This document shows, piece by piece, positions 57,000 through 64,000 of a stretch of DNA of 64,000 nt (positions within the stretch are counted from its first letter, which is position 1; each line of letters opens with the position of its first letter). The stretch is from an uncultured Oscillospiraceae bacterium (GTDB taxonomy: Bacteria; Bacillota; Clostridia; Oscillospirales; Oscillospiraceae). Made by a program: the position numbers and the translations under genes. The DNA is taken from contig CANRLZ010000003.1 in assembly GCA_947631595.1 (NCBI GenBank), positions 16,425 through 80,424 of the forward strand. Direction: 5' to 3'. The notes under the pieces are model-generated. The model saw only the letters and a program-made list of their open reading frames with translations. It was not told where the DNA came from and did no database searches.

Positions 57000-57410
57000 A
57001 TGGGCAAAATGGACGAGGAGCAGGGGGCGTGGCTGCGGTACATGACCCAGGTTCTCCTGGGCGCTGTGGTGGCCGCGCTGGTGGGGATGCTGTTCCTCCT
57101 GGTCTGCGCCGTGCTGATCTCCGGGGGGCGCCTGAGCCGGGACCACGCCGGCGCCTTGGGCGTTTGCGCCTGCGTGCTGGGCAGCCTGGTGGGCGGCACG
57201 GTGGCGGTGAGCCGGTGCAAGGGGCGGCGGCTGATCGTGGGGCTGCTCACCGGTGTGGCCCTCTTTCTCATTTTGCTCACCGCCGGGCTGCTGCTCTATC
57301 GCTCTGTGGCGATTGAGGAGCGGGGTCTGCCCCTGGGCTGTGGATGCCTGTGCGGCGGGGCGCTGGCCGGACTTCTGGGGGCGCGGCCCAAGAAAAAACG
57401 GCGAAAGTGA
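57000..57410 (+). CDS. TIGR04086 family membrane protein
   Basis: 136 aa, four TM-like segments; located immediately before scfA as typical for the family. Confidence 0.85.
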   Translation: MGKMDEEQGAWLRYMTQVLLGAVVAALVGMLFLLVCAVLISGGRLSRDHAGALGVCACVLGSLVGGTVAVSRCKGRRLIVGLLTGVALFLILLTAGLLLYRSVAIEERGLPLGCGCLCGGALAGLLGARPKKKRRK

Positions 57411-57439
57411 TTGAAATTTCCAAACGGGTGTGGTATAAT
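57411..57439 (+). promoter_or_regulatory. sigma-A type promoter for scfA
   Basis: TTGAAA - 17 nt - TATAAT. Confidence 0.75.
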
Positions 57440-57474
57440 CTCTCCCAACCAAGGAAAACGGGGAGGGAAAACCA

Positions 57475-57624
57475 ATGGAGCATATCCGCACCTTGAACGG
57501 CGCCACCCTGAAGAAGAGCGCCGCCCACGGTGGCTGCGGCGAGTGCCAGACGTCTTGCCAGTCCGCCTGCAAGACCTCCTGCACCGTGGCCAACCAGAAG
57601 TGTGAGAACGACGAGAACCGCTGA
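57475..57624 (+). CDS. scfA: SCIFF (six-cysteines-in-forty-five) ranthipeptide precursor
   Basis: MEHIRTLNGATLKKSAAHGGCGECQTSCQSACKTSCTVANQKCENDENR, six Cys; not in ORF track; next to its maturase. Confidence 0.95.
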   Translation: MEHIRTLNGATLKKSAAHGGCGECQTSCQSACKTSCTVANQKCENDENR

Positions 57625-57639
57625 CGCGGGCGGGAAACA

Positions 57640-57669
57640 AAAAGGGGTGGGCCGGCGCCCACCCCTTTT
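57640..57669 (+). terminator. hairpin/attenuator between scfA and scfB
   Basis: AAAAGGGGTGGGC-cggc-GCCCACCCCTTTT. Confidence 0.75.
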
Positions 57670-57701
57670 CCTTGCGAAAAACCGGAAAGGAACGAGAACG
57701 C

Positions 57702-59045
57702 ATGGTACATACCTTTGAAGCCCTGGGCGTCTTCGTCGCCGTGGATGTGAACAGCGGCGCTGTCCACGTGCTGGACAAGGCCGCCTTTGATCTTTTGAAC
57801 GACCTGATCGCCGCCCAGGGACAAAATCCCGACTTCTCCCAAAAACCCCAGGACGCCGGCCCCGCCTGGGAGGAGCTGAAGGCGCTCTACGACCAGGGCC
57901 TGCTGTTCACCCAGGACGACTACATCGACGCCCCCGCCATGGCCTATCTGGGGGAGGAGCCGCCCATCAAGGCCCTGTGCCTCCACGTCTCCCACGACTG
58001 CAACCTCCGCTGCCGCTACTGCTTCGCCTCCACCGGCGACTTCGGCACCGGCAAGCGCATGACCATGTCCTTCGAGACCGCCCGGCGGGCCATCGACTTC
58101 GTGGTGGAGAAATCGGGAAAGCGCCGAAATCTGGAGGTGGACTTCTTCGGCGGCGAGCCGCTGATGGCTATGGACACCGTACGGCGGACGGTGGAGTACG
58201 CCCGGAGCATCGAGGCCGCCCACAACAAGAACTTCCGCTTTACCATCACCACCAACGGCGTGCTCCTGGACGACGAGACCATCGACTACATCAACCGGGA
58301 GATGTCCAACGTCGTCCTCTCCCTGGACGGCCGCAAGGAGGTCAACGACCGTATGCGCCCTACGCCGGGAGGGCAGGGGAGCTATGACCTCATCGCGCCC
58401 AAGTTCCAGAAGATGGCGGCCTCCCGGGGCACCAAGGACTACTACGTCCGGGGCACCTTCACCCGGGAGAACCTGGACTTTGCCGCCGACGTGCTCCACT
58501 ACGCCGACCTGGGCTTCCGCAACGTGTCGGTGGAGCCGGTGGTGTCTGAGGCGGACAAGCCCTGGGCGCTGCGGGAGGAGGACGTGCCCGCCATCGAGGC
58601 GGAGTACGAGAAGCTGGCCGCCGCCCTGCGGGAGCGCCCGGAGGTGAACTTCTTCCACTTTAACGTGGACCTGAGCCAGGGTCCCTGCGTCATCAAGCGC
58701 CTCCGGGGCTGCGGGGCAGGGTGCGAGTATGTGGCCATTACCCCCGACGGGGACATCTATCCCTGCCACCAATTTGTGGGGAATGACGAATACCGCATCG
58801 GAAACCTCTACGACGGCACCTTTGACCGGGAGATCGCCAAGCGCTTCGCCGGGCTGAACATCTACACCCGCGAGGCGTGCAAGACCTGCTGGGCGCGCTT
58901 CTATTGCAGCGGCGGGTGCAGCGCCTCCAACCTGGCGGTGAACGGGGATATCCAGATCCCCCACGAGATCGGCTGCAAGCTGGAGCGCAAGCGGCTGGAG
59001 TGCGCCATCGCGTTGAAGGCCATCCGGGCGGGTATGTCAGAATGA
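57702..59045 (+). CDS. scfB: thioether cross-link-forming SCIFF peptide maturase (radical SAM, SPASM)
   Basis: HVSHDCNLRCRYCFASTGDFGTGKRMTMSFETARRAIDFVV, FFGGEPLM, SPASM-type CKTCWARFYCSGGCSASN. Confidence 0.96.
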   Translation: MVHTFEALGVFVAVDVNSGAVHVLDKAAFDLLNDLIAAQGQNPDFSQKPQDAGPAWEELKALYDQGLLFTQDDYIDAPAMAYLGEEPPIKALCLHVSHDCNLRCRYCFASTGDFGTGKRMTMSFETARRAIDFVVEKSGKRRNLEVDFFGGEPLMAMDTVRRTVEYARSIEAAHNKNFRFTITTNGVLLDDETIDYINREMSNVVLSLDGRKEVNDRMRPTPGGQGSYDLIAPKFQKMAASRGTKDYYVRGTFTRENLDFAADVLHYADLGFRNVSVEPVVSEADKPWALREEDVPAIEAEYEKLAAALRERPEVNFFHFNVDLSQGPCVIKRLRGCGAGCEYVAITPDGDIYPCHQFVGNDEYRIGNLYDGTFDREIAKRFAGLNIYTREACKTCWARFYCSGGCSASNLAVNGDIQIPHEIGCKLERKRLECAIALKAIRAGMSE

Positions 59046-59154
59046 AATATCACGGTTTGAAATAGATAAGGCAGCTCATTTCAAACTGAAATCCCCGATT
59101 TTCCCATATCTGGACCGATCCAAAGGAATGCGACACCACATCTAGTGACCGCGC

Positions 59155-59183
59155 GGGACGCCCTCTCCGGGCGTCCTTTTTTT
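59155..59183 (+). terminator. intrinsic terminator downstream of scfB
   Basis: GGACGCCC-tctcc-GGGCGTCCTTTTTTT. Confidence 0.88.
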
Positions 59184-59264
59184 ATGGGCGGAGGGGCAGT
59201 TGCGAAAGTTAACATAATGTCATTGACATAATCGCCAAAAATAAAAAAACACCCCCAAAACCCC

Positions 59265-59293
59265 TTGCCAGAAGGGGAAAAGAGGGGTATCAT
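59265..59293 (+). promoter_or_regulatory. sigma-A type promoter upstream of proC
   Basis: TTGCCA - 17 nt - TATCAT. Confidence 0.65.
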
Positions 59294-59323
59294 AACCATT
59301 ACATAAAAAGAGGGTGAAGCAGA

Positions 59324-60121
59324 ATGGAACGGACTTTGGGCGCCATCGGCGCGGGAAATATGGCCGGCGCGATCCTCTCCGGCGTCTTGGCGAAGGGCTT
59401 GGTGGAGCCGGAGGATATCTGGCTGTCCAACCCCTCTCCGGAGAAACTGGAGCCTTGGAAAAAACTGGGCGTTCATGTCAGTTCGGACAATGCCGATGTG
59501 GCGAAAAACGCCCAGGTGATCGTCCTGGGCATCAAGCCCCAGATCTTCGATGCGGTGCTCCCCCAGCTGGCGCCCCTGGTCCAGGGGAAGTGCGTGGTGT
59601 CCCTGGCGCCCGGCATCTCCATGGGGTATCTGCGTGAGCGTCTTCCCGGCGCTATGGTGATGCGGGTCATGCCCAACACCCCTATGAAGTTGGGAGAGGG
59701 CGCCACGGTGGTGGCCCAGGCGCCGGACGTTCCGGAGGACCTGTTCCGTTTCGTGGTCTCCCTCTTCGAGTCCGCGGGTACCGTGGCGGTGATCCCGGAG
59801 AGCCAGATGGACGACTTCATCGCCGTCAGCGGCTCCAGCCCCGCCTTTTTCTTCCGCATGGCGGCGGCGATGGTGGACTCGGCCAAGGCCGCGGGGATCG
59901 ACCCCGACCTGGCGCTGTCCATGGTCGCCCAGACCATGGTCGGCTCGGCGGCGATGTTGACCCGCACCGGCCTGACCGCCCAGGAGCTCACCCGGCAGGT
60001 CTGCTCCCCCGGCGGCACCACCCTGGCGGCCCTCACCGCCTTTGACGACTACCGTTTCGAGGAGATGATGGACCAGGCCGCCGCCCGGTGCGCCCAGCGC
60101 TCCCGGGAGCTGGGCAGGTAG
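59324..60121 (+). CDS. proC: pyrroline-5-carboxylate reductase
   Basis: LGAIGAGNMAGAILSGVLAKG, VMPNTPMKLGEGATVVA, AVSGSSPAFFFRM, SPGGTTLAAL. Confidence 0.96.
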   Translation: MERTLGAIGAGNMAGAILSGVLAKGLVEPEDIWLSNPSPEKLEPWKKLGVHVSSDNADVAKNAQVIVLGIKPQIFDAVLPQLAPLVQGKCVVSLAPGISMGYLRERLPGAMVMRVMPNTPMKLGEGATVVAQAPDVPEDLFRFVVSLFESAGTVAVIPESQMDDFIAVSGSSPAFFFRMAAAMVDSAKAAGIDPDLALSMVAQTMVGSAAMLTRTGLTAQELTRQVCSPGGTTLAALTAFDDYRFEEMMDQAAARCAQRSRELGR

Positions 60122-60162
60122 GGCTTCTATTTTGACGGCTTGTCTCATAGCATGGCTATGAG

Positions 60163-60780
60163 GTGAGCGCGGTGGCAAAAGAGAAGAAGGCGAGAGTCCG
60201 CGTCCCCCTGGCGCTGGCGGTCAATACGGCGGCCTTCGCCCTGGGCGGACTGGGCGGGTTCTGTCTGGCGGGCTGGTTGGCCGGGCGGGGCTGGCTCACG
60301 TTTTCCGGCTGGCTGGAGAGTTACGCTCTGGGCCTGGCGGAGATGAAGGCGTCCGGCGTCTCTTTTTTTGCCGTGCTGTGGGACGCGCTGCGCTGGCCCC
60401 TCTTCGTGCTGGCGCTGGGCTATACGGCCCTGGGCGTCTGGATGGTTCCTGTGATGTTCGCCCTACGGGGGTTTTTCCTCTGCTTTTCCGTGGCCGCCCT
60501 CTGCGGGGCGGGGCAGGGGGGCTTTCCCCTGGCCCTGGTCCTCTGGGGGCTGGGCGGGACGATCAAGCTCCCCGCCTTCTTCCTCCTGGGCACCCGCAGT
60601 TGGAGTCAGGCGGTGAGCTTGGGCGGACGGCCGTTGGCCCTGCCGGCGGACTGGGACGGGCGGTATCTGGCCCGGACGGGCTTAATTCTGGGCTGTGTGG
60701 CGGGCTGCGCCTGGGTGGAATTCTGGTGTGTGCCCGGCCTGTTGCAATGGATCGTTCCCCTCCTTCGGGCGGGGGGATAG
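60163..60780 (+). CDS. multi-TM protein, probable SpoIIM-like
   Basis: 205 aa, about 5 TM segments; directly upstream of xerD; weak family call from topology and neighbourhood. Confidence 0.5.
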   Translation: MSAVAKEKKARVRVPLALAVNTAAFALGGLGGFCLAGWLAGRGWLTFSGWLESYALGLAEMKASGVSFFAVLWDALRWPLFVLALGYTALGVWMVPVMFALRGFFLCFSVAALCGAGQGGFPLALVLWGLGGTIKLPAFFLLGTRSWSQAVSLGGRPLALPADWDGRYLARTGLILGCVAGCAWVEFWCVPGLLQWIVPLLRAGG

Positions 60781-60800
60781 ACGCGAGAGAGGAGGTGACC

Positions 60801-61685
60801 GTGCAAATGAACGAGACAGCGCTCTATGAGACATATCTGCGGGAGGAAAAGGGCGCGTCCCAGAATACGGTCAGCTCCTACCTTCGGGACGTCAACCAGT
60901 TCACCGCCTGGCTGGCCGGGGAGAAGATCGCCGTCACCAAGGCCAAGCCCGCGGATGTGGAGCGGTACACCCGCCACCTGAGCGGGGCGGGGAAGTCCCC
61001 GGCCACGGTGACTCGGTCGGTGGCCTCGTTGAAGTCCTTCTACGGCTTTTTGCAGCGGGAGGGGCGGGTCTCCTCCAACTGCGCCCGGTTCGTCACCACG
61101 GACAAGGTGGAGCGCAAGCTGCCCCAGATCCTCACCGGCAAGGAAGTGGAGCTTTTCCTGGAGCAGCCCCGGTGCGTGGACGCCAAGGGCTACCGGGACA
61201 AGGCGATGCTGGAGCTGCTGTACGCCACCGGCATCCGGGTCACCGAACTCATCGACCTGGACGTGGACAACGTCAACCTCTCCGCCGGACTGCTGCGGTG
61301 CGAGAGCCGGGGCAAGGAGCGGTTCATCCCCATCTATCCCGCCGCGGTGGCGGCGCTGAACGAGTATATCACCAAGGTCCGGCCTCAGCTGGTGGAGAGC
61401 GAGGATATCCCGGCGCTCTTTGTGAATATGAGCGGGGAGCGGATGTCCCGCCAGGGCTTCTGGAAGCTCATCAAGCACTACCAGGAGACCGCCGGCATCA
61501 AAAAGGAGATCACCCCCCAGACCCTGCGCCACTCCTTTGCCGCCCACCTGCTGGAAAACGGGGCGGATCTGAAGTCCATCCAGGAGATGCTGGGTCACGC
61601 CGACATCTCCTCCACCCAGATTTACACCCATCTGGTGGGGAAGAAACTGAAGGACGTCTACGCCAAGGCCCACCCCAGGGCATAA
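60801..61685 (+). CDS. xerD: tyrosine recombinase XerD
   Basis: ATGIRVTELIDLDVDNVNL, TPQTLRHSFAAHLLENGADLKSIQEMLGHADISSTQIYTHL; alternative ATG at 60807. Confidence 0.92.
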   Translation: MQMNETALYETYLREEKGASQNTVSSYLRDVNQFTAWLAGEKIAVTKAKPADVERYTRHLSGAGKSPATVTRSVASLKSFYGFLQREGRVSSNCARFVTTDKVERKLPQILTGKEVELFLEQPRCVDAKGYRDKAMLELLYATGIRVTELIDLDVDNVNLSAGLLRCESRGKERFIPIYPAAVAALNEYITKVRPQLVESEDIPALFVNMSGERMSRQGFWKLIKHYQETAGIKKEITPQTLRHSFAAHLLENGADLKSIQEMLGHADISSTQIYTHLVGKKLKDVYAKAHPRA

Positions 61686-61701
61686 AAGGCGGAAAAAACA
61701 C

Positions 61702-61730
61702 TTGCATTTTCCAAAATACTGTGGTACTAT
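61702..61730 (+). promoter_or_regulatory. sigma-A type promoter upstream of rpmB
   Basis: TTGCAT - 17 nt - TACTAT. Confidence 0.65.
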
Positions 61731-61784
61731 ACTCTCCGATGTTTTGACGCACGCATTGATTTGACCAGCGAGGAGGGAAGAAGA

Positions 61785-61973
61785 ATGGCTAAGTGCGCGT
61801 ACTGCGAGAAGGCTCTGGTGTTCGGGAATCAGGTTTCCCACTCCCACCGCCGCTCCAACCGCCCCTGGAAGCCCAACCTGAAGCGGGTGAAGGCGATTGT
61901 GGACGGTACCCCCAAGCACGTGTATGTCTGCACCCGCTGCCTCCGCTCCGGCAAGGTCACCCGCGCGGTGTAA
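61785..61973 (+). CDS. rpmB: 50S ribosomal protein L28 (zinc-ribbon form)
   Basis: MAKCAYCEKALVFGNQVSHSHRRSNRPWKPNLKRVKAIVDGTPKHVYVCTRCLRSGKVTRAV. Confidence 0.97.
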   Translation: MAKCAYCEKALVFGNQVSHSHRRSNRPWKPNLKRVKAIVDGTPKHVYVCTRCLRSGKVTRAV

Positions 61974-62007
61974 CCGGCTCGGAACGGCGTCGCGCAGAAA
62001 TACGTCT

Positions 62008-62036
62008 AAAAAAGCCGCCGATGGGCGGTTTTTTTA
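62008..62036 (+). terminator. intrinsic terminator after rpmB
   Basis: AAAAAAGCCGCC-gatg-GGCGGTTTTTTT. Confidence 0.85.
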
Positions 62037-62060
62037 GCGCCAAAATTCCCGGCGCGAGCC

Positions 62061-62090
62061 TTGACGCAGGGGCGGGAAATCTGGTATAAT
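62061..62090 (+). promoter_or_regulatory. sigma-A type promoter upstream of topoisomerase gene
   Basis: TTGACG - 18 nt - TATAAT. Confidence 0.65.
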
Positions 62091-62162
62091 GACCACAATG
62101 GAAAGTGTTGCCTCCTAGATGGGAAGCATAGATATTGTGTTTTGAGGGAGGGGTCCCCACCC

Positions 62163-64000
62163 ATGCCGAAAAGCAAGCAGTACGACAACCAATCCATCTC
62201 GTCCCTCAAGGGGGCCGACCGGGTCCGCAAGCGCCCCGGCGTCATCTTCGGCTCCGACGGGCTGGACGGCTGCGAGCACGCCGTCTTTGAGATTTTGAGC
62301 AACGCCATCGACGAGGCCCGGGAGGGCCACGGCGACCTGATCGTGGTCACCCGCTTTGCCGACCGGTCCATCCAGGTGGAGGACTTCGGCCGGGGCTGCC
62401 CGGTGGACTGGAACGAGAAGGAGGGGCGGTACAACTGGGAGCTGGTCTTCTGCGAACTCTACGCCGGCGGCAAATACGGCGGCGACGGGGACAACTACGA
62501 GTACTCCCTGGGCCTCAACGGCCTGGGTTCCTGCGCCACCCAGTACGCCAGCGAGTACTTTGACGCCACCATCTACCGGGACGGCTTTGAGTACAAACTC
62601 CACTTTGAGAAGGGGGAGAACGTGGGCGGCCTCCAGAAGACCCCCACCGACCGCAAAAAGACCGGCTCTATCTTCCATTGGAAGCCCGACCTGGATGTGT
62701 TCACCGACATCGACATCCCCTCGGAGTACTTCGTGGACGTGATGAAGCGCCAGGCGGTGGTAAACGCCCACGTCACCTTCCGCTTCCGGGACGAGGTGGG
62801 GGGCAAATTCGTCACCCGGGACTTCAGGTATGAAAACGGCATCCTGGACTACGTGACCGAGCTGGCGGGGGAGAAGGCCCTGACCGCCCCCGTCTTCTGG
62901 CAGGCCGAGCGCAAGGGCCGGGATCGGGCGGACAAGCCGGAGTACAAGGTCAAGCTGTCGGTGGCCTTCTGCTTCTCCAACACCGTCCAGGTCATCGAGC
63001 ACTACCACAACTCCTCCTGGCTGGAGCACGGCGGCTCCCCAGAGAAGGCCATGCGCTCCGCCTTTGTCTCCGCCCTGGACGGCTATCTCCGGGCCAAGGG
63101 GAAGTACCAGAAGACGGAGAGCAAGATCACCTTCAACGACGTCCAGGACGCCCTGGTGCTGGTCTCCAACAACTTCTCCACCCAGACCAGCTACGAGAAC
63201 CAGACCAAAAAGGCCATCAACAACAAGTTCATCCAGGAGGCCATGACCGACTTCCTCCGCGCCCAGCTGGAGGTCTACTTCATCGAAAACCCCTTTGACG
63301 CGGAGAAGATCGCCGAGCAGGTACTCATCAACAAGCGCAGCCGGGAGAGCGCGGAAAAGGCCCGGCTGAACATCAAAAAGAAGCTCTCGGGGAACGTGGA
63401 CATCGCCAACCGGGTGCAGAAGTTCGTGGACTGCCGAACCCGGGACACTGAGCGCCGGGAACTGTACATCGTGGAGGGGGACTCCGCCCTGGGCAGCGTG
63501 AAACTCTCCCGGGACGCGGAGTTCCAGGGCATCATGCCCGTCCGGGGCAAGATCCTCAACTGCCTGAAGGCGGACTACGGCAAAATTTTCAAGAGCGAGA
63601 TCATCACCGACCTGATGAAGGTTCTGGGCTGCGGGGTAGAGGTGCAGAACAAGCACGTCAAGGACCTGGCCGCCTTCGATCTGATGAACCTGCGCTGGAA
63701 CAAGATCGTCATCTGCACCGACGCCGACGTGGACGGCTACCAGATCCGCACCCTCATCCTCACCATGCTCTACCGCCTGGTGCCCACCCTCATTGAGCGG
63801 GGCTACGTCTACATCGCCGAATCCCCCCTCTACGAGATCACCTATAAGGAAAAGACCTGGTTTGCCTACACCGACAAGGAGAAAAACGACATCGTCAACG
63901 GCGAGCTGGCGGGGAAGAAGTGCACCATCAACCGCTCCAAGGGCCTGGGCGAGAACGAGCCGGACATGATGTGGCTCACCACCATGAACCCGGAGACCCG
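62163..64000 (+). CDS. divergent type IIA topoisomerase B subunit (GyrB/ParE-like), truncated by window end
   Basis: GADRVRKRPGVIFGSDGLDG, LYIVEGDSALGSVK, VRGKILNCLKA, CTDADVDGYQIRTLILTMLYR, RSKGLGENEPDMMWLTTMNPET. Confidence 0.9.
   Translation, partial: MPKSKQYDNQSISSLKGADRVRKRPGVIFGSDGLDGCEHAVFEILSNAIDEAREGHGDLIVVTRFADRSIQVEDFGRGCPVDWNEKEGRYNWELVFCELYAGGKYGGDGDNYEYSLGLNGLGSCATQYASEYFDATIYRDGFEYKLHFEKGENVGGLQKTPTDRKKTGSIFHWKPDLDVFTDIDIPSEYFVDVMKRQAVVNAHVTFRFRDEVGGKFVTRDFRYENGILDYVTELAGEKALTAPVFWQAERKGRDRADKPEYKVKLSVAFCFSNTVQVIEHYHNSSWLEHGGSPEKAMRSAFVSALDGYLRAKGKYQKTESKITFNDVQDALVLVSNNFSTQTSYENQTKKAINNKFIQEAMTDFLRAQLEVYFIENPFDAEKIAEQVLINKRSRESAEKARLNIKKKLSGNVDIANRVQKFVDCRTRDTERRELYIVEGDSALGSVKLSRDAEFQGIMPVRGKILNCLKADYGKIFKSEIITDLMKVLGCGVEVQNKHVKDLAAFDLMNLRWNKIVICTDADVDGYQIRTLILTMLYRLVPTLIERGYVYIAESPLYEITYKEKTWFAYTDKEKNDIVNGELAGKKCTINRSKGLGENEPDMMWLTTMNPET

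Noticed and set aside
60801-61685. Tyrosine recombinase as marker of an integrated mobile element
   Set aside because: Sequence and context (SpoIIM-like gene upstream, housekeeping rpmB after) fit chromosomal XerD; no att repeats, tRNA or phage genes nearby.
62099-62155. Two short uORFs (MESVAS, MGSIDIVF) before the topoisomerase gene
   Set aside because: Very short, no convincing SD, likely chance.

Overview
High-GC, gene-dense chromosomal window with the character of a spore-forming Firmicute (Clostridia/Oscillospiraceae-like; taxonomy is inferred from gene content, not computed). It is almost all coding. Contents in order: purine operon purE-purC-purF-like-purF-purM-purN (minus strand); DUF3343 + class V aminotransferase pair; aroF-tyrA; a McsA-like/Clp ATPase fusion; CvpA, DUF5711, truA, ecfT-ecfA2-ecfA1 and an rRNA-type methyltransferase; DivIVA and a lone class I fumarase beta subunit; a PLP aminotransferase; the full spoIIIAA-AH operon; a lipoprotein; glnS; dinB; murI; an apbE / NusG_II / Gx-transporter module resembling FmnB-EetA-EetB; DUF1934-argS; sigE-spoIIGA; a glycosyltransferase, hprK, MATE and GNAT; a split 2-hydroxyacyl-CoA dehydratase/activase; TIGR03960-DUF2344; rex; an SLH protein and a tiny Cys/Gly-rich membrane peptide; asd-dapA-dapB; a SpoIID/LytB protein; queA-tgt-yajC-TIGR04086; a SCIFF ranthipeptide precursor (scfA) with its maturase (scfB); proC, a SpoIIM-like protein, xerD, rpmB and a divergent GyrB/ParE-type topoisomerase subunit. 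Two small genes absent from the supplied ORF track were read directly: scfA (57475-57624) and a 46-aa Cys/Gly-rich peptide (49495-49635). The observations I consider most worth checking are the glutaminase-dead PurF paralog, the homopolymer-linked dehydratase split, the Cys-rich mini-peptide, the SCIFF locus, the McsA-Clp fusion, and several promoter-overlapping inverted repeats. No tRNA, rRNA, CRISPR array or transposon was recognised.
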